From contig JAFAMD010000019.1 of NCBI GenBank assembly GCA_019233755.1, forward strand, positions 62,001-126,000: DNA of 64,000 bases. Reading direction: 5' to 3'. Shown one piece after another: positions 34,211 to 43,784 of the stretch. The first letter of the stretch is position 1. The number at the start of each line of letters is the position of its first letter. The notes below the pieces were generated by a model. The model made no database searches and was not told where the DNA came from. It saw only the letters and a list, made by a program, of their open reading frames with translations. This stretch comes from Acidobacteriaceae bacterium. GTDB lineage: Bacteria > Acidobacteriota > Terriglobia > Bryobacterales > Bryobacteraceae. The position numbers and the translations under genes are program-made.

Positions 34211-35161
34211 TTACCGGGCGAGAGCCGGCAGATCCCGAATCAAAGAAAGGCGCGGGGAGAGAATCCGCTCCAGATTCCGGGAGAAAATCTGGCCGGCCTG
34301 CTCCTGGTCGAGGCCGAGCTCATACAGAGCCGTCGATTGCTGCTCCAGGATGGCGGCATGCCAGCCGCGTGGGAAGAAACTGGAATCCGTTCCGAACAGC
34401 AAACGGTCCACCCCCAGCAAATCGATGGCGCGGGTGAAAACGGTCCGCAGATTGAGTCCTTCATAGGCCATCCAGTGGTTGCTGCTGGAGGTGTCGAGAT
34501 AGATGTTGGGACAGAGGTCGGCCACCATCAATGCTTCACGAAGCAGACCCGCGCCGAAGTGGGGAACGACAAAGCGAATCTGCGGGAATTGAAGCGCTAC
34601 CGGATGAAGGTCGAGCGGATTCGAAAAGCGGAGATCGAATGGACTGCCCAGCCCGAGCTTCTTGCGGAATCCGACGCTGAGGGCGCCGCAGTGAACAAAC
34701 ACCACCATGTTGTGATCTGAGGTGAGTTGAAGGATGGGAGCCAGGCGCTCGTCGGCAATGGAAAATTTATGCATGGCGGGGAACAGACATACGCCATGGA
34801 GACCGGGGTTGTTTGCTGCCGCCCGCATGCGCTCCAGCGCATCCGCCTGCGTCGGATCGAGCGTGAAATAGCCGAAGAAACGATTGGGATTCGCGGATGC
34901 GGCCGCGGCGACGCTCGCTTCATCACCGGGAATACTGGCGATCAGGCAGAGTCGCTGGACACCGCGGCGATCCATTTCGACAAGCCACTGCTTAGCGAGT
35001 CCCGTCGAATTGTTCGCGGGGATGTCCCAATTAAGCAGAGGGCCGAGCGCTTCGGCCCCGTCCAATTTCTTGAGCTGCGCCAGGGCGGCGAAAAAATGGT
35101 GCGAGAAGAAATGTACGTGCGCGTCGTTGACCGGGAGGTCGCCCCACGGGGTTTGAGCCAT
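34211..35161 (-). CDS. amidohydrolase-family (amidohydrolase_2) enzyme
   Basis: The protein has 316 residues with no signal. The metal site begins VNDAHVHFF (His15, His17), continues with VVFVHCGALS and PHFGAGLL, and ends with Asp in LLFGTDSSFFPRGW. This is the amidohydrolase_2 group that includes ACMSD and other decarboxylases and hydrolases of aromatic acids. The reaction cannot be told from sequence. Gene ends 19 bp before the convergent isomerase-like gene stop. Confidence 0.84.
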   Translation of the reverse strand: MAQTPWGDLPVNDAHVHFFSHHFFAALAQLKKLDGAEALGPLLNWDIPANNSTGLAKQWLVEMDRRGVQRLCLIASIPGDEASVAAAASANPNRFFGYFTLDPTQADALERMRAAANNPGLHGVCLFPAMHKFSIADERLAPILQLTSDHNMVVFVHCGALSVGFRKKLGLGSPFDLRFSNPLDLHPVALQFPQIRFVVPHFGAGLLREALMVADLCPNIYLDTSSSNHWMAYEGLNLRTVFTRAIDLLGVDRLLFGTDSSFFPRGWHAAILEQQSTALYELGLDQEQAGQIFSRNLERILSPRLSLIRDLPALAR

Positions 35162-35184
35162 GATGCAAGCGTAGCGCCGTTATT

Positions 35185-35975
35185 CTAGGGCTTGCTCAGC
35201 GTTTCCGAAATCGCTTTCACCGCGAGCGGATCCATGACGGCGTATCCAGCCGGGTTCGGATGGACACCGTCACTACTCAAATTCGCTTTCAACCTTGCCG
35301 CTCGTCGACCATGGCGGAATAAAAGTCGAGATAGGTAGCTCTGGTATCGGAGGCATACTGTTTGATCCATTCGTTGAGCGCGGCGATCTTACTCGCGGGC
35401 TGGACCCCGGGCCGCCAGGGATAGTCGTATGCCGGCAATACGGAGGCCAGCACAATGCGGATGCCGTTGGCCTTCGCCAGCTCGCACATCGACATCAGGT
35501 TTTCTTCGATCATTTGCGGAGTTGACGGTCCGGTGTTTCCGGCAATGTCGTTGGTGCCGGCCAGAATCACTACAACTTTGGGCTTGAGGTCGATAACATC
35601 GGGCCGGAAGCGAACCAGCATCTGCGGGGTAGTCTGCCCGCTGATGCCACGCCCGACGTAGCCGTTGCTTTCGAAGAACTTGCTGTCCATCCTCGCCCAG
35701 TTCTCGGTAATGGAGTCGCCCATGAAAACAACCCGGCTATCACCAGGGGCAGGCGGCCCGAGTTTGGCGTTCGCGGCGCGATATTTCTCGAGATCGGCCC
35801 AATCTTTGCGGAGCCGATCCTCGGCCTGTTGCCTGCGCTTCTCCTGTTGCTCGGGAGTAGGCCGTGGATGGGCGCTTTCCGCGGCGGAAGAAGTGGCCGT
35901 TTGCGTTTGCGCACGCGCCGGGGTAAGGCTCGCTCCGATTAGCAGGAGCGTCGATAGCAAGAGATGTTTGATCAT
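35185..35975 (-). pseudogene. SGNH/GDSL esterase gene with a one-base frameshift
   Basis: The intact first part (ATG 35975, signal peptide to about residue 22) carries GDSIT with Ser88, GRGISGQTTP and AGTND with Asn142. The frame stops at 35289 after VDERQG. The sequence then continues in another frame as LKANLSSDGVHPNPAGYAV and ends LSKP at 35185, supplying the missing catalytic Asp/His of DGVHPN. One base before TTG (a T, making TTT) restores a single frame of about 263 residues. Either a real inactivating mutation or a sequence error. Family: periplasmic acetylesterase-like hydrolase. Confidence 0.8.
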
Positions 35976-36067
35976 GTTTAACAGAAGTTAAGCGACACCT
36001 CCGTTTAATGTACAATTTGGCAGGTTGTCGACCGGTAGTTTTATGTCAGTTAAGGCAGGTGTTATCT

Positions 36068-37774
36068 TCAAGCGGGCGCAGTATATTTTTGCAGAATAGC
36101 TTCTTTGATCCGCTTGCGGCTTTCTGCGTCGGGCACATTCGATTCCTTTTCGATGGCTGCGATCTGATCGGCGAGTTCCGAATCCCCCACGGCGTTGCGA
36201 ATCCAGTTCGAATAATCGCCCCGCTTCAGGTGAAACTGCCATGTTTCCGCATCGATGCCTTCCGCCACCTGAACAAACATGTTCAGGTTCTGTATAAAAA
36301 GGTCCATCTTGTCTTGCGGCCCGCGGAAACGAAACCGGCGCTCGCCCTCAAGCTGGCCTTCTGCATACTTGCGGCGGTGCCGTAAATGTTCGGTGCGCGG
36401 AGGCTCGGCTTTAAAGCGGATCACCTGCCGCTCATCGACTTGCCACAGTAATGCTTCGCCGCGCGGCAGATCTGAACTTTCGGCATCGGGAACCGCGGCT
36501 TCTACAGTCTTGCCGAAATCGTTCATCAGTTTGCGCGGTTCACGTCCCACGAAGATAGCCGTGTTGATGCGTCGTAACGCGGCCGGCGAGACATGCTCGG
36601 GATGCACTGTGATCAGAATCAGATTGGAGAATTCCTCCGCCAGCGCGGTTTGCGTGAAAGCCCACTCGCGCGGCAGGACGTGATGCGCCTCGTCGATTAC
36701 GAGCCAGTGCGGCCGACCGACTTGCAAACGGAACTTTTGGATTTCGCTGATCAGCGATGAGAAGTAAACGGGGCGATCGGCCGAAGGCACGCCGACCATG
36801 TTCACGACTACTTCGGCGCCCGGATCCTCTAGCACCTGTTTGACATGTTCGATGGAGGGCGGTTGTTTTTCGTCGCCAACAGTGCGGCATCCAGGAAGGT
36901 TTTCGTAATCACCTTCCGGATCTAACAAACATATCTGGTATTTTTTTTCGATCATTCGCTCCAGCAGGGCCGTTACAAGAGTTGACTTCCCGCTGCCCGA
37001 CTGCCCGCATATCAGGAGATTACGCGCGTAACCCGGCAGCCATACGTCGCCCGAAGGCGACTTGCCGATGAGGATCGCATGGATATCGCACCGGGGGCGT
37101 ATCTCAGACGCATCGTTTTCAATCAGCTTTTCGATCAGTTGGGCGACTCCTGCGCCGCGCGCTGCCTCGGTTACGAAATCCGCTCGCTCTTTCAAGGCGG
37201 GAATGGCATTTGCGACCGCTACTGCACATTCGCAACTGCTTAGGAACGCGTGATCGTTTTCAGCATCTCCAACTCCAACGACGTTGTGAGGTGACAGTTT
37301 GAGTTCTTCGAGAGCTGAACAAAGCCCGGTCATTTTGTTCGTACCCGAAGGCAAGATCATGACCGCCTCTTTATTGAAGATGATCTGCAGTTCAAGTCCG
37401 GCTTCCCGGATTGCGTCTACCGCCTGCTGTTCGAACGGATGCCAGGTAGCGATGATCACATCGCCGATGCTGATGTTGTTGACGCCCCGCTTGCGAAGGC
37501 TCTCGACGAAGCTTTCGGGCGGGCGCTCAGCCAGGACTGTTTTCTCGCGAGTGGCGGGATTGTATAAAACGGCACCGTTTTCTGCTACTACACGTTCGCA
37601 CAGGTCCAGCCGCGGAAAGACTGATTGTAAATCGGGCAATTCGCGCCCGGTGACCAGAATCAGCTTGCGGCCAGAGTGGGTGAGACGTTCGAGGGCTCGA
37701 ACGGTTGGCTCACCTACTGCGCCATCATGCGCCAACGTCCCGTCGTAATCAGAAGCAAGCGCGAAGTATCGCAT
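36068..37774 (-). CDS. fusion of HAD-IIB phosphatase with HerA/FtsK-like ATPase
   Basis: The protein has 568 residues. The first 225 form a Cof-type HAD phosphatase with DYDGTLA (Asp9, Asp11), ILVTGRE, Lys147 (GTNKMTG) and GDAEND (Asp170). Residues about 230-500 form a HerA/DUF87-like ATPase: Walker A GQSGSGKST (257-265), LLDPEGDYENLPG and Walker B HWLVIDEAHH (Asp361, Glu362). The C-terminal helical domain (NLNMFVQVAEGID through NWIRNAVGD) is conserved among relatives. The ATPase may load or regulate the phosphatase on a polymer or nucleic-acid client. Cytosolic; no neighbour explains it. Confidence 0.82.
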   Translation of the reverse strand: MRYFALASDYDGTLAHDGAVGEPTVRALERLTHSGRKLILVTGRELPDLQSVFPRLDLCERVVAENGAVLYNPATREKTVLAERPPESFVESLRKRGVNNISIGDVIIATWHPFEQQAVDAIREAGLELQIIFNKEAVMILPSGTNKMTGLCSALEELKLSPHNVVGVGDAENDHAFLSSCECAVAVANAIPALKERADFVTEAARGAGVAQLIEKLIENDASEIRPRCDIHAILIGKSPSGDVWLPGYARNLLICGQSGSGKSTLVTALLERMIEKKYQICLLDPEGDYENLPGCRTVGDEKQPPSIEHVKQVLEDPGAEVVVNMVGVPSADRPVYFSSLISEIQKFRLQVGRPHWLVIDEAHHVLPREWAFTQTALAEEFSNLILITVHPEHVSPAALRRINTAIFVGREPRKLMNDFGKTVEAAVPDAESSDLPRGEALLWQVDERQVIRFKAEPPRTEHLRHRRKYAEGQLEGERRFRFRGPQDKMDLFIQNLNMFVQVAEGIDAETWQFHLKRGDYSNWIRNAVGDSELADQIAAIEKESNVPDAESRKRIKEAILQKYTAPA

Positions 37775-38036
37775 CAGCTATGTCCCGTCAGCTTGCGGCG
37801 CAAAGATTTTTTCTGCGGGAGCGTTTCCGCTCGAACCTGCTTCGGCCACTTCCTTCAACTCTTCACCCATAATGATCGCGCTTACCGGGTAATCGCGCCG
37901 ATGCCGAGCCCCGGTTGCATGAAGGCCCGCTCACAAATTAGACCGGGGGTAAACCGGAATTTGTCCGGCGAGTTTGGTTACAGAACGGTAAAAACGATGC
38001 CGGCTGCGCCGGGCCAGCTTGTCGTAGGGTGGTTTT

Positions 38037-40478
38037 ATGCCTGTTACGCACAATCTCCGGCAGGTGATTCGTGTTCATCGCAATGCTCCGGGGTTCACAA
38101 TTGCTGTTGTCCTGATTGTTGCTCTGGGAATCGCCGCGAACACGGCCGTTTTCACACTGGTGAACTCTGCACTGCTTCGGCCTTTGCCGTACCGCGACCC
38201 CTCCTCGCTGGTGTTCGTCAGCGCGGCTGATCGGGGCGATGCAGAGGGCAGCGGCTGTTTATCTTACCCGCATTTCAGCCTTGTCGCCGGACGAAGTCGC
38301 GGGTTCGAAGACATTGCTGGATTCACAAGCGAGAACTTTAACTTCACCACCGGAGACGAAGCGGTCCAACTCCAGGCGGCGCGAGTTTCCTCGAACTTCT
38401 TTCGCGTCCTCGGGATAAACATGGCAATGGGGCGCGGCTTCACCTCCGATGCGGACAAGCCGGGAGGAAGGCTTGTCGCGGTTTTGAGCGATGCTTTCTG
38501 GCGGCGCCGTTTGAGCGGTAACCCGGAGATTATCGGGAAGCCCATTACGCTTGACGCCAAGTCTTATACGGTTGTGGGTGTCCTGCCTCCCTGGTTCAGA
38601 TTTGCTTCTCTAGGCAATGAGACGGAAGTATGGACAACCCATATCGATGAGCTGAACCTGATGAGTCCGCAGCAGATTCAAGCGGGCGCCTGCTATCTGG
38701 CTGCAGTTGCGCGGCTGGCACCCGGATCTTCCATTGGGGCATCCCAGGCCGAGATGGATGTTCTCAACCGGCAGTATCTGCGGGAGTATCCCAAGCTTGC
38801 TGACGCAGATCCAAAGAGGCCTGTCCAAGTTACGCCGCTTCGAACGAAGTTCGTGAACAGTTTTCGATCGATGTTTCTGATCCTCTCGGCCTCGGTCGGG
38901 ATCGTACTGCTGATTGCCTGTGCGAACGTAGCGGGACTCCTGCTTGCGCGCGGACTAAAGCGAAGAAGGGAAATTGCCATCCGCATGGCCATGGGCGCGT
39001 CGCGGAAGCAGGTGATTACCCAATTGCTGACCGAAAGCGTGGTGCTTGCACTGTTGAGCGGAATGCTCGGTCTTGCGCTGGGCGTTGCCGGCACTCACGC
39101 CCTGGCCCATTTTGCAGCGAAGCAGATCGGACCGGCGAGCGGACTCGAGACGACAGTGGACTGGCGCATTGCCGTCTTCGCCGTGGGTGTCTCGATAGCG
39201 ACGGGTCTGCTGTTCGGTCTCGCCCCGGCGCTGCAGTTCTCAAGAGCGGATGTGGGTGCCGCTTTACGTGAAGAGGGTCGAGGCACCGCGGGCGCCCGCA
39301 CAAAAAATCTTTCGTGCAATTTGCTGGCCGGCGGGCAAATTGCTTTGTCGCTTGTGTTGTTAGTTGCCGCCGGCCTGCTCATTCGAAGCTTCATACGCTT
39401 ACAGAGGCAGCCACCAGGGTTCGAGCCGAGCGGCGTGCTGACGATGAATTTGACCCTGCCGCCTGCGAAGTACTACACGCCAGCCCAAATGATCGAATTC
39501 TATGATCGGCTTCTCGAACGCGTGGAAAGCGTTGCGGGTGTGCGGGCAGCCGCTGTTTCTTCCGCGCTGCCGGTCAACGTTGCTCGGCTTACCCCAGTGC
39601 TCATTGAAGGGCAGGCGCCCGTTCCCCTGGCAGAGCGCCCCATCCTCATCATCCAGACGTTCACCCCCTCCTATCTCCGCATCATGCAGATACCGCTGAT
39701 TCGGGGCCGCTTCTTCAGCGCATTCGATAAACATGACAGCGCACGCGTGATTATTGTCAATCAAAGTTTTGTAAACCGTTATTTCCCGCGCCAGGACCCC
39801 ATCGGAAAGCACGTTTGGCTGGGCAGGATGACCACGCCCGCGCAAATCGTCGGTGTGATTGGCGATATCAAGAACGTCAGCCTGTCCGCCGGCGCCCAGC
39901 CAGAAATCGATATCCCGTTTGCTCAGTTGCCCTGGGGAAGGATGAATCTGCTGGTGCGTGCGAGCACCGGCGATCCAAAGGGCCTCACCGATGCTATCCG
40001 GCTTCAAATCGCAAAAATAGACCGCGATCAGCCCGCGACAGCGATAAAGACCATGGATGAATTGCTCACCGATGCAAGCTCGCAACCGCGGGTGATCATG
40101 GCTCTGCTTACGGCGTTCGCAGGGTTCGCGTTTATGCTTGCAATCGTGGGCTTGTACAGCGTGCTTAGCTATTCCGTGGCACAGCGCAGGCAGGAGATGG
40201 GCGTTCGCATGGCGCTGGGCGCTACACGGCGAGATGTGTTGACGCTGGTGCTCCGCCAGGGTGCCGTGCTCGCTGTTGCCGGTATCGTTGCGGGTGTCGG
40301 GTGCGCACTGGCAGTTACCCGCCTGATGGACAATCTGGTCTATGGCGTAAGAACCATAGATCCATTTACGTTTGTGCTCGTACCTGCTCTTTTTTTGGCG
40401 TCGGCTTTGACGGCCACCTGTATTCCGGCGCTTCGCGCGACGCAGGTAGATGTCGCGGAAGTGCTAAAAGAGGAGTAG
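38037..40478 (+). CDS. MacB-like FtsX-domain permease, acidobacterial duplicated orphan permease (ADOP)
   Basis: The protein has 813 residues. It starts with a membrane anchor (FTIAVVLIVALGIAANTAVFTLV, then LRPLPYRDPSSLVF), followed by a MacB periplasmic core. Two FtsX-type permease repeats follow, near 275-435 and 680-810, the second with LLTAFAGFAFMLAIVGLYSVLSYSVAQR-like sequence. No ATPase is adjacent, as is usual for ADOP genes, so the ABC partner is elsewhere. AGGGTGG precedes the ATG. Substrate unknown; possibly an efflux or mechanotransmission role. Confidence 0.88.
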   Translation: MPVTHNLRQVIRVHRNAPGFTIAVVLIVALGIAANTAVFTLVNSALLRPLPYRDPSSLVFVSAADRGDAEGSGCLSYPHFSLVAGRSRGFEDIAGFTSENFNFTTGDEAVQLQAARVSSNFFRVLGINMAMGRGFTSDADKPGGRLVAVLSDAFWRRRLSGNPEIIGKPITLDAKSYTVVGVLPPWFRFASLGNETEVWTTHIDELNLMSPQQIQAGACYLAAVARLAPGSSIGASQAEMDVLNRQYLREYPKLADADPKRPVQVTPLRTKFVNSFRSMFLILSASVGIVLLIACANVAGLLLARGLKRRREIAIRMAMGASRKQVITQLLTESVVLALLSGMLGLALGVAGTHALAHFAAKQIGPASGLETTVDWRIAVFAVGVSIATGLLFGLAPALQFSRADVGAALREEGRGTAGARTKNLSCNLLAGGQIALSLVLLVAAGLLIRSFIRLQRQPPGFEPSGVLTMNLTLPPAKYYTPAQMIEFYDRLLERVESVAGVRAAAVSSALPVNVARLTPVLIEGQAPVPLAERPILIIQTFTPSYLRIMQIPLIRGRFFSAFDKHDSARVIIVNQSFVNRYFPRQDPIGKHVWLGRMTTPAQIVGVIGDIKNVSLSAGAQPEIDIPFAQLPWGRMNLLVRASTGDPKGLTDAIRLQIAKIDRDQPATAIKTMDELLTDASSQPRVIMALLTAFAGFAFMLAIVGLYSVLSYSVAQRRQEMGVRMALGATRRDVLTLVLRQGAVLAVAGIVAGVGCALAVTRLMDNLVYGVRTIDPFTFVLVPALFLASALTATCIPALRATQVDVAEVLKEE

Positions 40479-40572
40479 TCGTGGCAGTTGCGGCCCGGGC
40501 ACTTTCAGCAAAATTTCAGATTTCAAGCGTAACCTGATGCTGAATCCGTATCACCATACGAAAGGCGAAACC

Positions 40573-41595
40573 ATGAAATCCGTCCGGAGTGGCCTGCTGT
40601 TTGGCGTCTTCTTGTGCGCAGCCTCAAGCCTGATCGCTGCCCAGAATCTGAAAGTGATTGGTTCGATCAAAATAGGCGGCACGGGAGGATGGGACTATCT
40701 CACTGCCGACTCGCCGAATGGCCGGCTTTACGTTTCGCACGGAACGCAGGTGGAAGTGATCGATCTCGCTAGCAACACGCTTGCGGGGAAGATTGCGGGC
40801 ATGAACCGTATCCACGGCATAGCGATTGCCAACGACCTTGGGCGAGGGTTTATTACCGACGGCGGCTCCAACGAGATTGTAGTTTTCGATTTGAAAACAC
40901 TTGCAGTCCAGACCAAGGTGAAGGCCGGCACCAACCCGGACGGCGTTGTTTACGATCCTTCAAGCCAACGCGTGTTCGCATTCAACGGCCGGAGCCAGAA
41001 TGCGACGGTAGTGGATGCCTCGAATTCAAGCGTTGTCGGAACGATTGCCCTTGACGGGAAACCTGAATTCCCAGTCGCGGACGGACGTGGAAACGTCTAC
41101 GCCAACATCGAAGATAAGAGTGAAATCGTCGCCATTGACGCAAAGACTCTCGCGGTGAAAGCGCATTGGCCTCTAGCTCCCTGTGAGTCGCCATCGGGGT
41201 TAGCGATTGATACGGCGAACCGGCGGCTTTTCTCAGTCTGCGACAACAAGATGATGGCCGTTGTAGATGCGGATTCGGGCAAGGTGCTCGCCACTCCGGC
41301 AATCGGAGACGGTCCGGATGCCGCGGGATACGATCCGGGGACCAAGCTGGCGTTCTCTTCCAACGGCGACGGGACCCTCACAGTTGTGCATGACACAGGC
41401 CACGACCACTACGCCGTTGTGCAGAACGTCTCCACTGCGAAGGGCGCTCGAACGATGACAGTGGACACGAAGACACACAAGGTGTACCTTGTTACCGCTT
41501 CGTTCGGTCCGGCACCGGCGCCGACCGCGGATCGTCCTCATCCCAGGCCCGAAATTCTGCCGGAAACGTTCAAAGTCCTGATCGTCGGCAAGTAG
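40573..41595 (+). CDS. YncE-like beta-propeller secreted protein
   Basis: The protein has 340 residues from ATG 40573 (AAAGGCGAAACC upstream); an ATG 12 codons before has a weaker site. The signal (VRSGLLFGVFLCAASSLIAA) is followed by about six blade repeats with the YVTN/YncE pattern: GRLYVSHGTQVEVIDLAS, RVFAFNGRSQNATVVDAS, KLAFSSNGDGTLTVV. The fold binds small molecules or partners, and some members are periplasmic stress or metal proteins. It lies 95 bp after the ADOP gene, so shared transcription is possible. Convergent with the CusS-like kinase. Confidence 0.83.
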   Translation: MKSVRSGLLFGVFLCAASSLIAAQNLKVIGSIKIGGTGGWDYLTADSPNGRLYVSHGTQVEVIDLASNTLAGKIAGMNRIHGIAIANDLGRGFITDGGSNEIVVFDLKTLAVQTKVKAGTNPDGVVYDPSSQRVFAFNGRSQNATVVDASNSSVVGTIALDGKPEFPVADGRGNVYANIEDKSEIVAIDAKTLAVKAHWPLAPCESPSGLAIDTANRRLFSVCDNKMMAVVDADSGKVLATPAIGDGPDAAGYDPGTKLAFSSNGDGTLTVVHDTGHDHYAVVQNVSTAKGARTMTVDTKTHKVYLVTASFGPAPAPTADRPHPRPEILPETFKVLIVGK

Positions 41596-41601
41596 TTACG
41601 T

Positions 41602-43032
41602 TCAGCCAATCTGAAGAGAGCGTTCCTTGGGGATTCCCTCCTGGGCCGGAATGGACGGGAACACAACGGTGAAGATAGATCCCTTATCCGGAATGCTTTT
41701 GACCTGAATCGTGGCCCCGTGATGCTGGGCGATACTTGCGGCCAGTGACAGGCCCAAGCCCGATCCCGCATTCGCCAGTTCCCGAGCGCGCGGGGCCCGA
41801 TAGAATCTTTCGAAAATTCGCGACAATTCCGAGTCCGGAATGCCCGGACCGCTGTCCTCTATCTCGATATACACGTGCCGATCGAGCTTGCGCACTCTCA
41901 CTGCGACGGCGCCGCCCGCCCGCGAGTACTTGATCGCATTGTCAACCAAAACCAGTACGAGCCGGCGAATGGCAGGCTCATTGCCTCTCACCTGGGCGCT
42001 GATGTCAGGAGCATGAAATTCCAGGCGGATAGCGTTCGATTCTGCCAGAACCAGCATGCGCGAGCAGACATCCTCCACGATGGGACCGAGGTCCACTGCG
42101 GACATCGGTAACTCGAGGGTGTCGGCATCGGCGCGCGCCAGGAATAGGAGGTCCTCGACCAGCCGCGTCATCCGTTCCGACTCGGAAGCGATCTGGTAGA
42201 GTGCCTGCCGGTACGCTTCCGCTGCGCGCGGCCTGCGGTTTGCTATCTCCGCGGTGCTGCGAATAACCGCTAGCGGTGTACGCAGTTCATGTGACGCATC
42301 CGCAGTGAAGCGCGAAAGCCGGTTGACCGCGTTTTCCAGTCGTGACAGCATGGAATTCCACGTCTCCGATAAGCGCTGAAGCTCATCGCCCGTTTGCGGG
42401 ATTGCCAGGCGTTGCGAAAGATTCTCGATTCCAAGCGATCGCGCGGCTTCCGTGATCTCGTCCACGGGTTTGAGGGCTCGCCGGCTTAGCCATGCGCCGC
42501 CAGCAGTCGCGATCGCCACCACCGCGGGAATCAGCATGATGAGCAGCAGCCGGAGTCGATTCAACAACTGCTCGGTTGCGTCAAGCGGGGCTGCAACGGA
42601 TACGGTCCACGATTTTCCTTCCACCCGAATTTGGCCGACAAGCACGCGGTAAACATGATGCTGCCATTTCAAGCGGTGCACAGATCGCCCGGATGCGACT
42701 ATCGACTGCCACGGGAAACCCGCGGGTGAAGTGAAGACAGCCCTTCCCCTTTCATCTTTGACGCGCATGAACGTGTTAGGAGGAAACGCATGCGAATACT
42801 CGTCGAGCTCCTCGGGAAGCTTTACTCCCGGATCTTTCAGCTCATTGTTCAGGAAAGTTTCGACGCTGTTTGCACGCTCGGTCAGCGTATTGTCGACATC
42901 GCGAATCAGGCTATGCCGCATTGAGGCCCAGATGGCCAACGCAAACAGTCCCAATCCCGCAGCGAGCGCGAGCGAATACCAGGTCGTAAGTCGAAAGCGG
43001 ATCGAACGCTGCCTCATCCCACGTACTCTCAA
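41602..43032 (-). CDS. CusS/TctE-like sensor histidine kinase
   Basis: The protein has 476 residues, coded as starting at TTG 43032 overlapping the upstream stop (TTGA); ATG 43017 is an equally good start. Two membrane helices (about 16-38 and 161-183) flank a periplasmic domain. Then a HAMP, and a HisKA box DASHELRTPLAVI with phospho-His248. The ATPase region has LVDNAIKYS, DSGPGIP and GSGLGLSLA. It phosphorylates the coupled regulator. Signal unknown; the CusS-like architecture and a copper operon 5 kb away make metal a guess only. Confidence 0.9.
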   Translation of the reverse strand: MRVRGMRQRSIRFRLTTWYSLALAAGLGLFALAIWASMRHSLIRDVDNTLTERANSVETFLNNELKDPGVKLPEELDEYSHAFPPNTFMRVKDERGRAVFTSPAGFPWQSIVASGRSVHRLKWQHHVYRVLVGQIRVEGKSWTVSVAAPLDATEQLLNRLRLLLIMLIPAVVAIATAGGAWLSRRALKPVDEITEAARSLGIENLSQRLAIPQTGDELQRLSETWNSMLSRLENAVNRLSRFTADASHELRTPLAVIRSTAEIANRRPRAAEAYRQALYQIASESERMTRLVEDLLFLARADADTLELPMSAVDLGPIVEDVCSRMLVLAESNAIRLEFHAPDISAQVRGNEPAIRRLVLVLVDNAIKYSRAGGAVAVRVRKLDRHVYIEIEDSGPGIPDSELSRIFERFYRAPRARELANAGSGLGLSLAASIAQHHGATIQVKSIPDKGSIFTVVFPSIPAQEGIPKERSLQIG

Positions 43033-43706
43033 ACTTCAGGTAACCGCAGGCAGTATCCGATGCCCCGAACAGTGTGAATCAGTTTCGGCTCAAAGGGCGC
43101 ATCTATTTTGTTTCTAAGGAGCCGGACAAAGGCTTCCACGGTGTTTTCTTCCACTTCGCTCTCGAAGCCCCATACGCTTTCGAGGATGGTGGTTCTACTC
43201 ACGGGGCGCCCTGCGTTCCGCAAAAGCAGCTCTAAAATGCCGTACTCCCTGGGTGTCAGACTTATGAGGCGCCCATCGCGAGTCACTCGCCGGGTTGCTG
43301 TGTCTAACATCAAGTCCGCACATTGCAGAGTTACAGAGTGCGGAATCGGGCCGCGACGGCTTACCGCGCGTAAGCGGGCTAAGAGGACTTCGAAGGCGAA
43401 CGGCTTTGTAAGGTAATCGTCGGCTCCGGTATCGAGACCCTTGACGATGTCCGCCATGCTGTCGCGAGCGGTCAGCATCAGGATGGGTGTCTGGTTCGAA
43501 GCCCGCCGCAGATGCCGCGCCACAGTAAGTCCGTCCATCCGCGGCAGCGTGACATCGAGAACGATGACATCGAAACTCGAGGCTTGAGCAAGCGCCAGCC
43601 CTGCTTCGCCGTTTCGCGCAAGGTGAACAGAGTGTCCCTCTTCTGTTAGGCCCTGTTCGAGAAGCGCGGCCATTCGTTCCTCATCTTCTATGATCAGCAC
43701 CCGCAC
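43029..43706 (-). CDS. OmpR/CusR-like response regulator
   Basis: The protein has 225 residues. Receiver domain: Glu7/Asp8 acidic pair, phospho-Asp51 in VIVLDVTLPRMDG, Lys101 in YLTKPF. C-terminal winged helix: LTPREYGILELLLRNAG, then ESVWGFESEVEENTVEAFVRLLRNKID, and IHTVRGIGYCLR. It binds DNA after phosphorylation by the overlapping sensor kinase. The stop overlaps the kinase start, so they are co-translated. The pair stands divergently from the HTH protein at 43785. Confidence 0.93.
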   Translation of the reverse strand: MRVLIIEDEERMAALLEQGLTEEGHSVHLARNGEAGLALAQASSFDVIVLDVTLPRMDGLTVARHLRRASNQTPILMLTARDSMADIVKGLDTGADDYLTKPFAFEVLLARLRAVSRRGPIPHSVTLQCADLMLDTATRRVTRDGRLISLTPREYGILELLLRNAGRPVSRTTILESVWGFESEVEENTVEAFVRLLRNKIDAPFEPKLIHTVRGIGYCLRLPEV

Positions 43707-43784
43707 GTTCTGATCAACATGCTACCGAAATGCGCGAGGACGAGCGCAATGCCCTTCAGCGATTTTTCAGGAAAGGCTGGTCCA

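Noticed and set aside
41736..43117. Several plus-strand frames within the sensor kinase and regulator
   Set aside because: All are shadows of the two-component genes.
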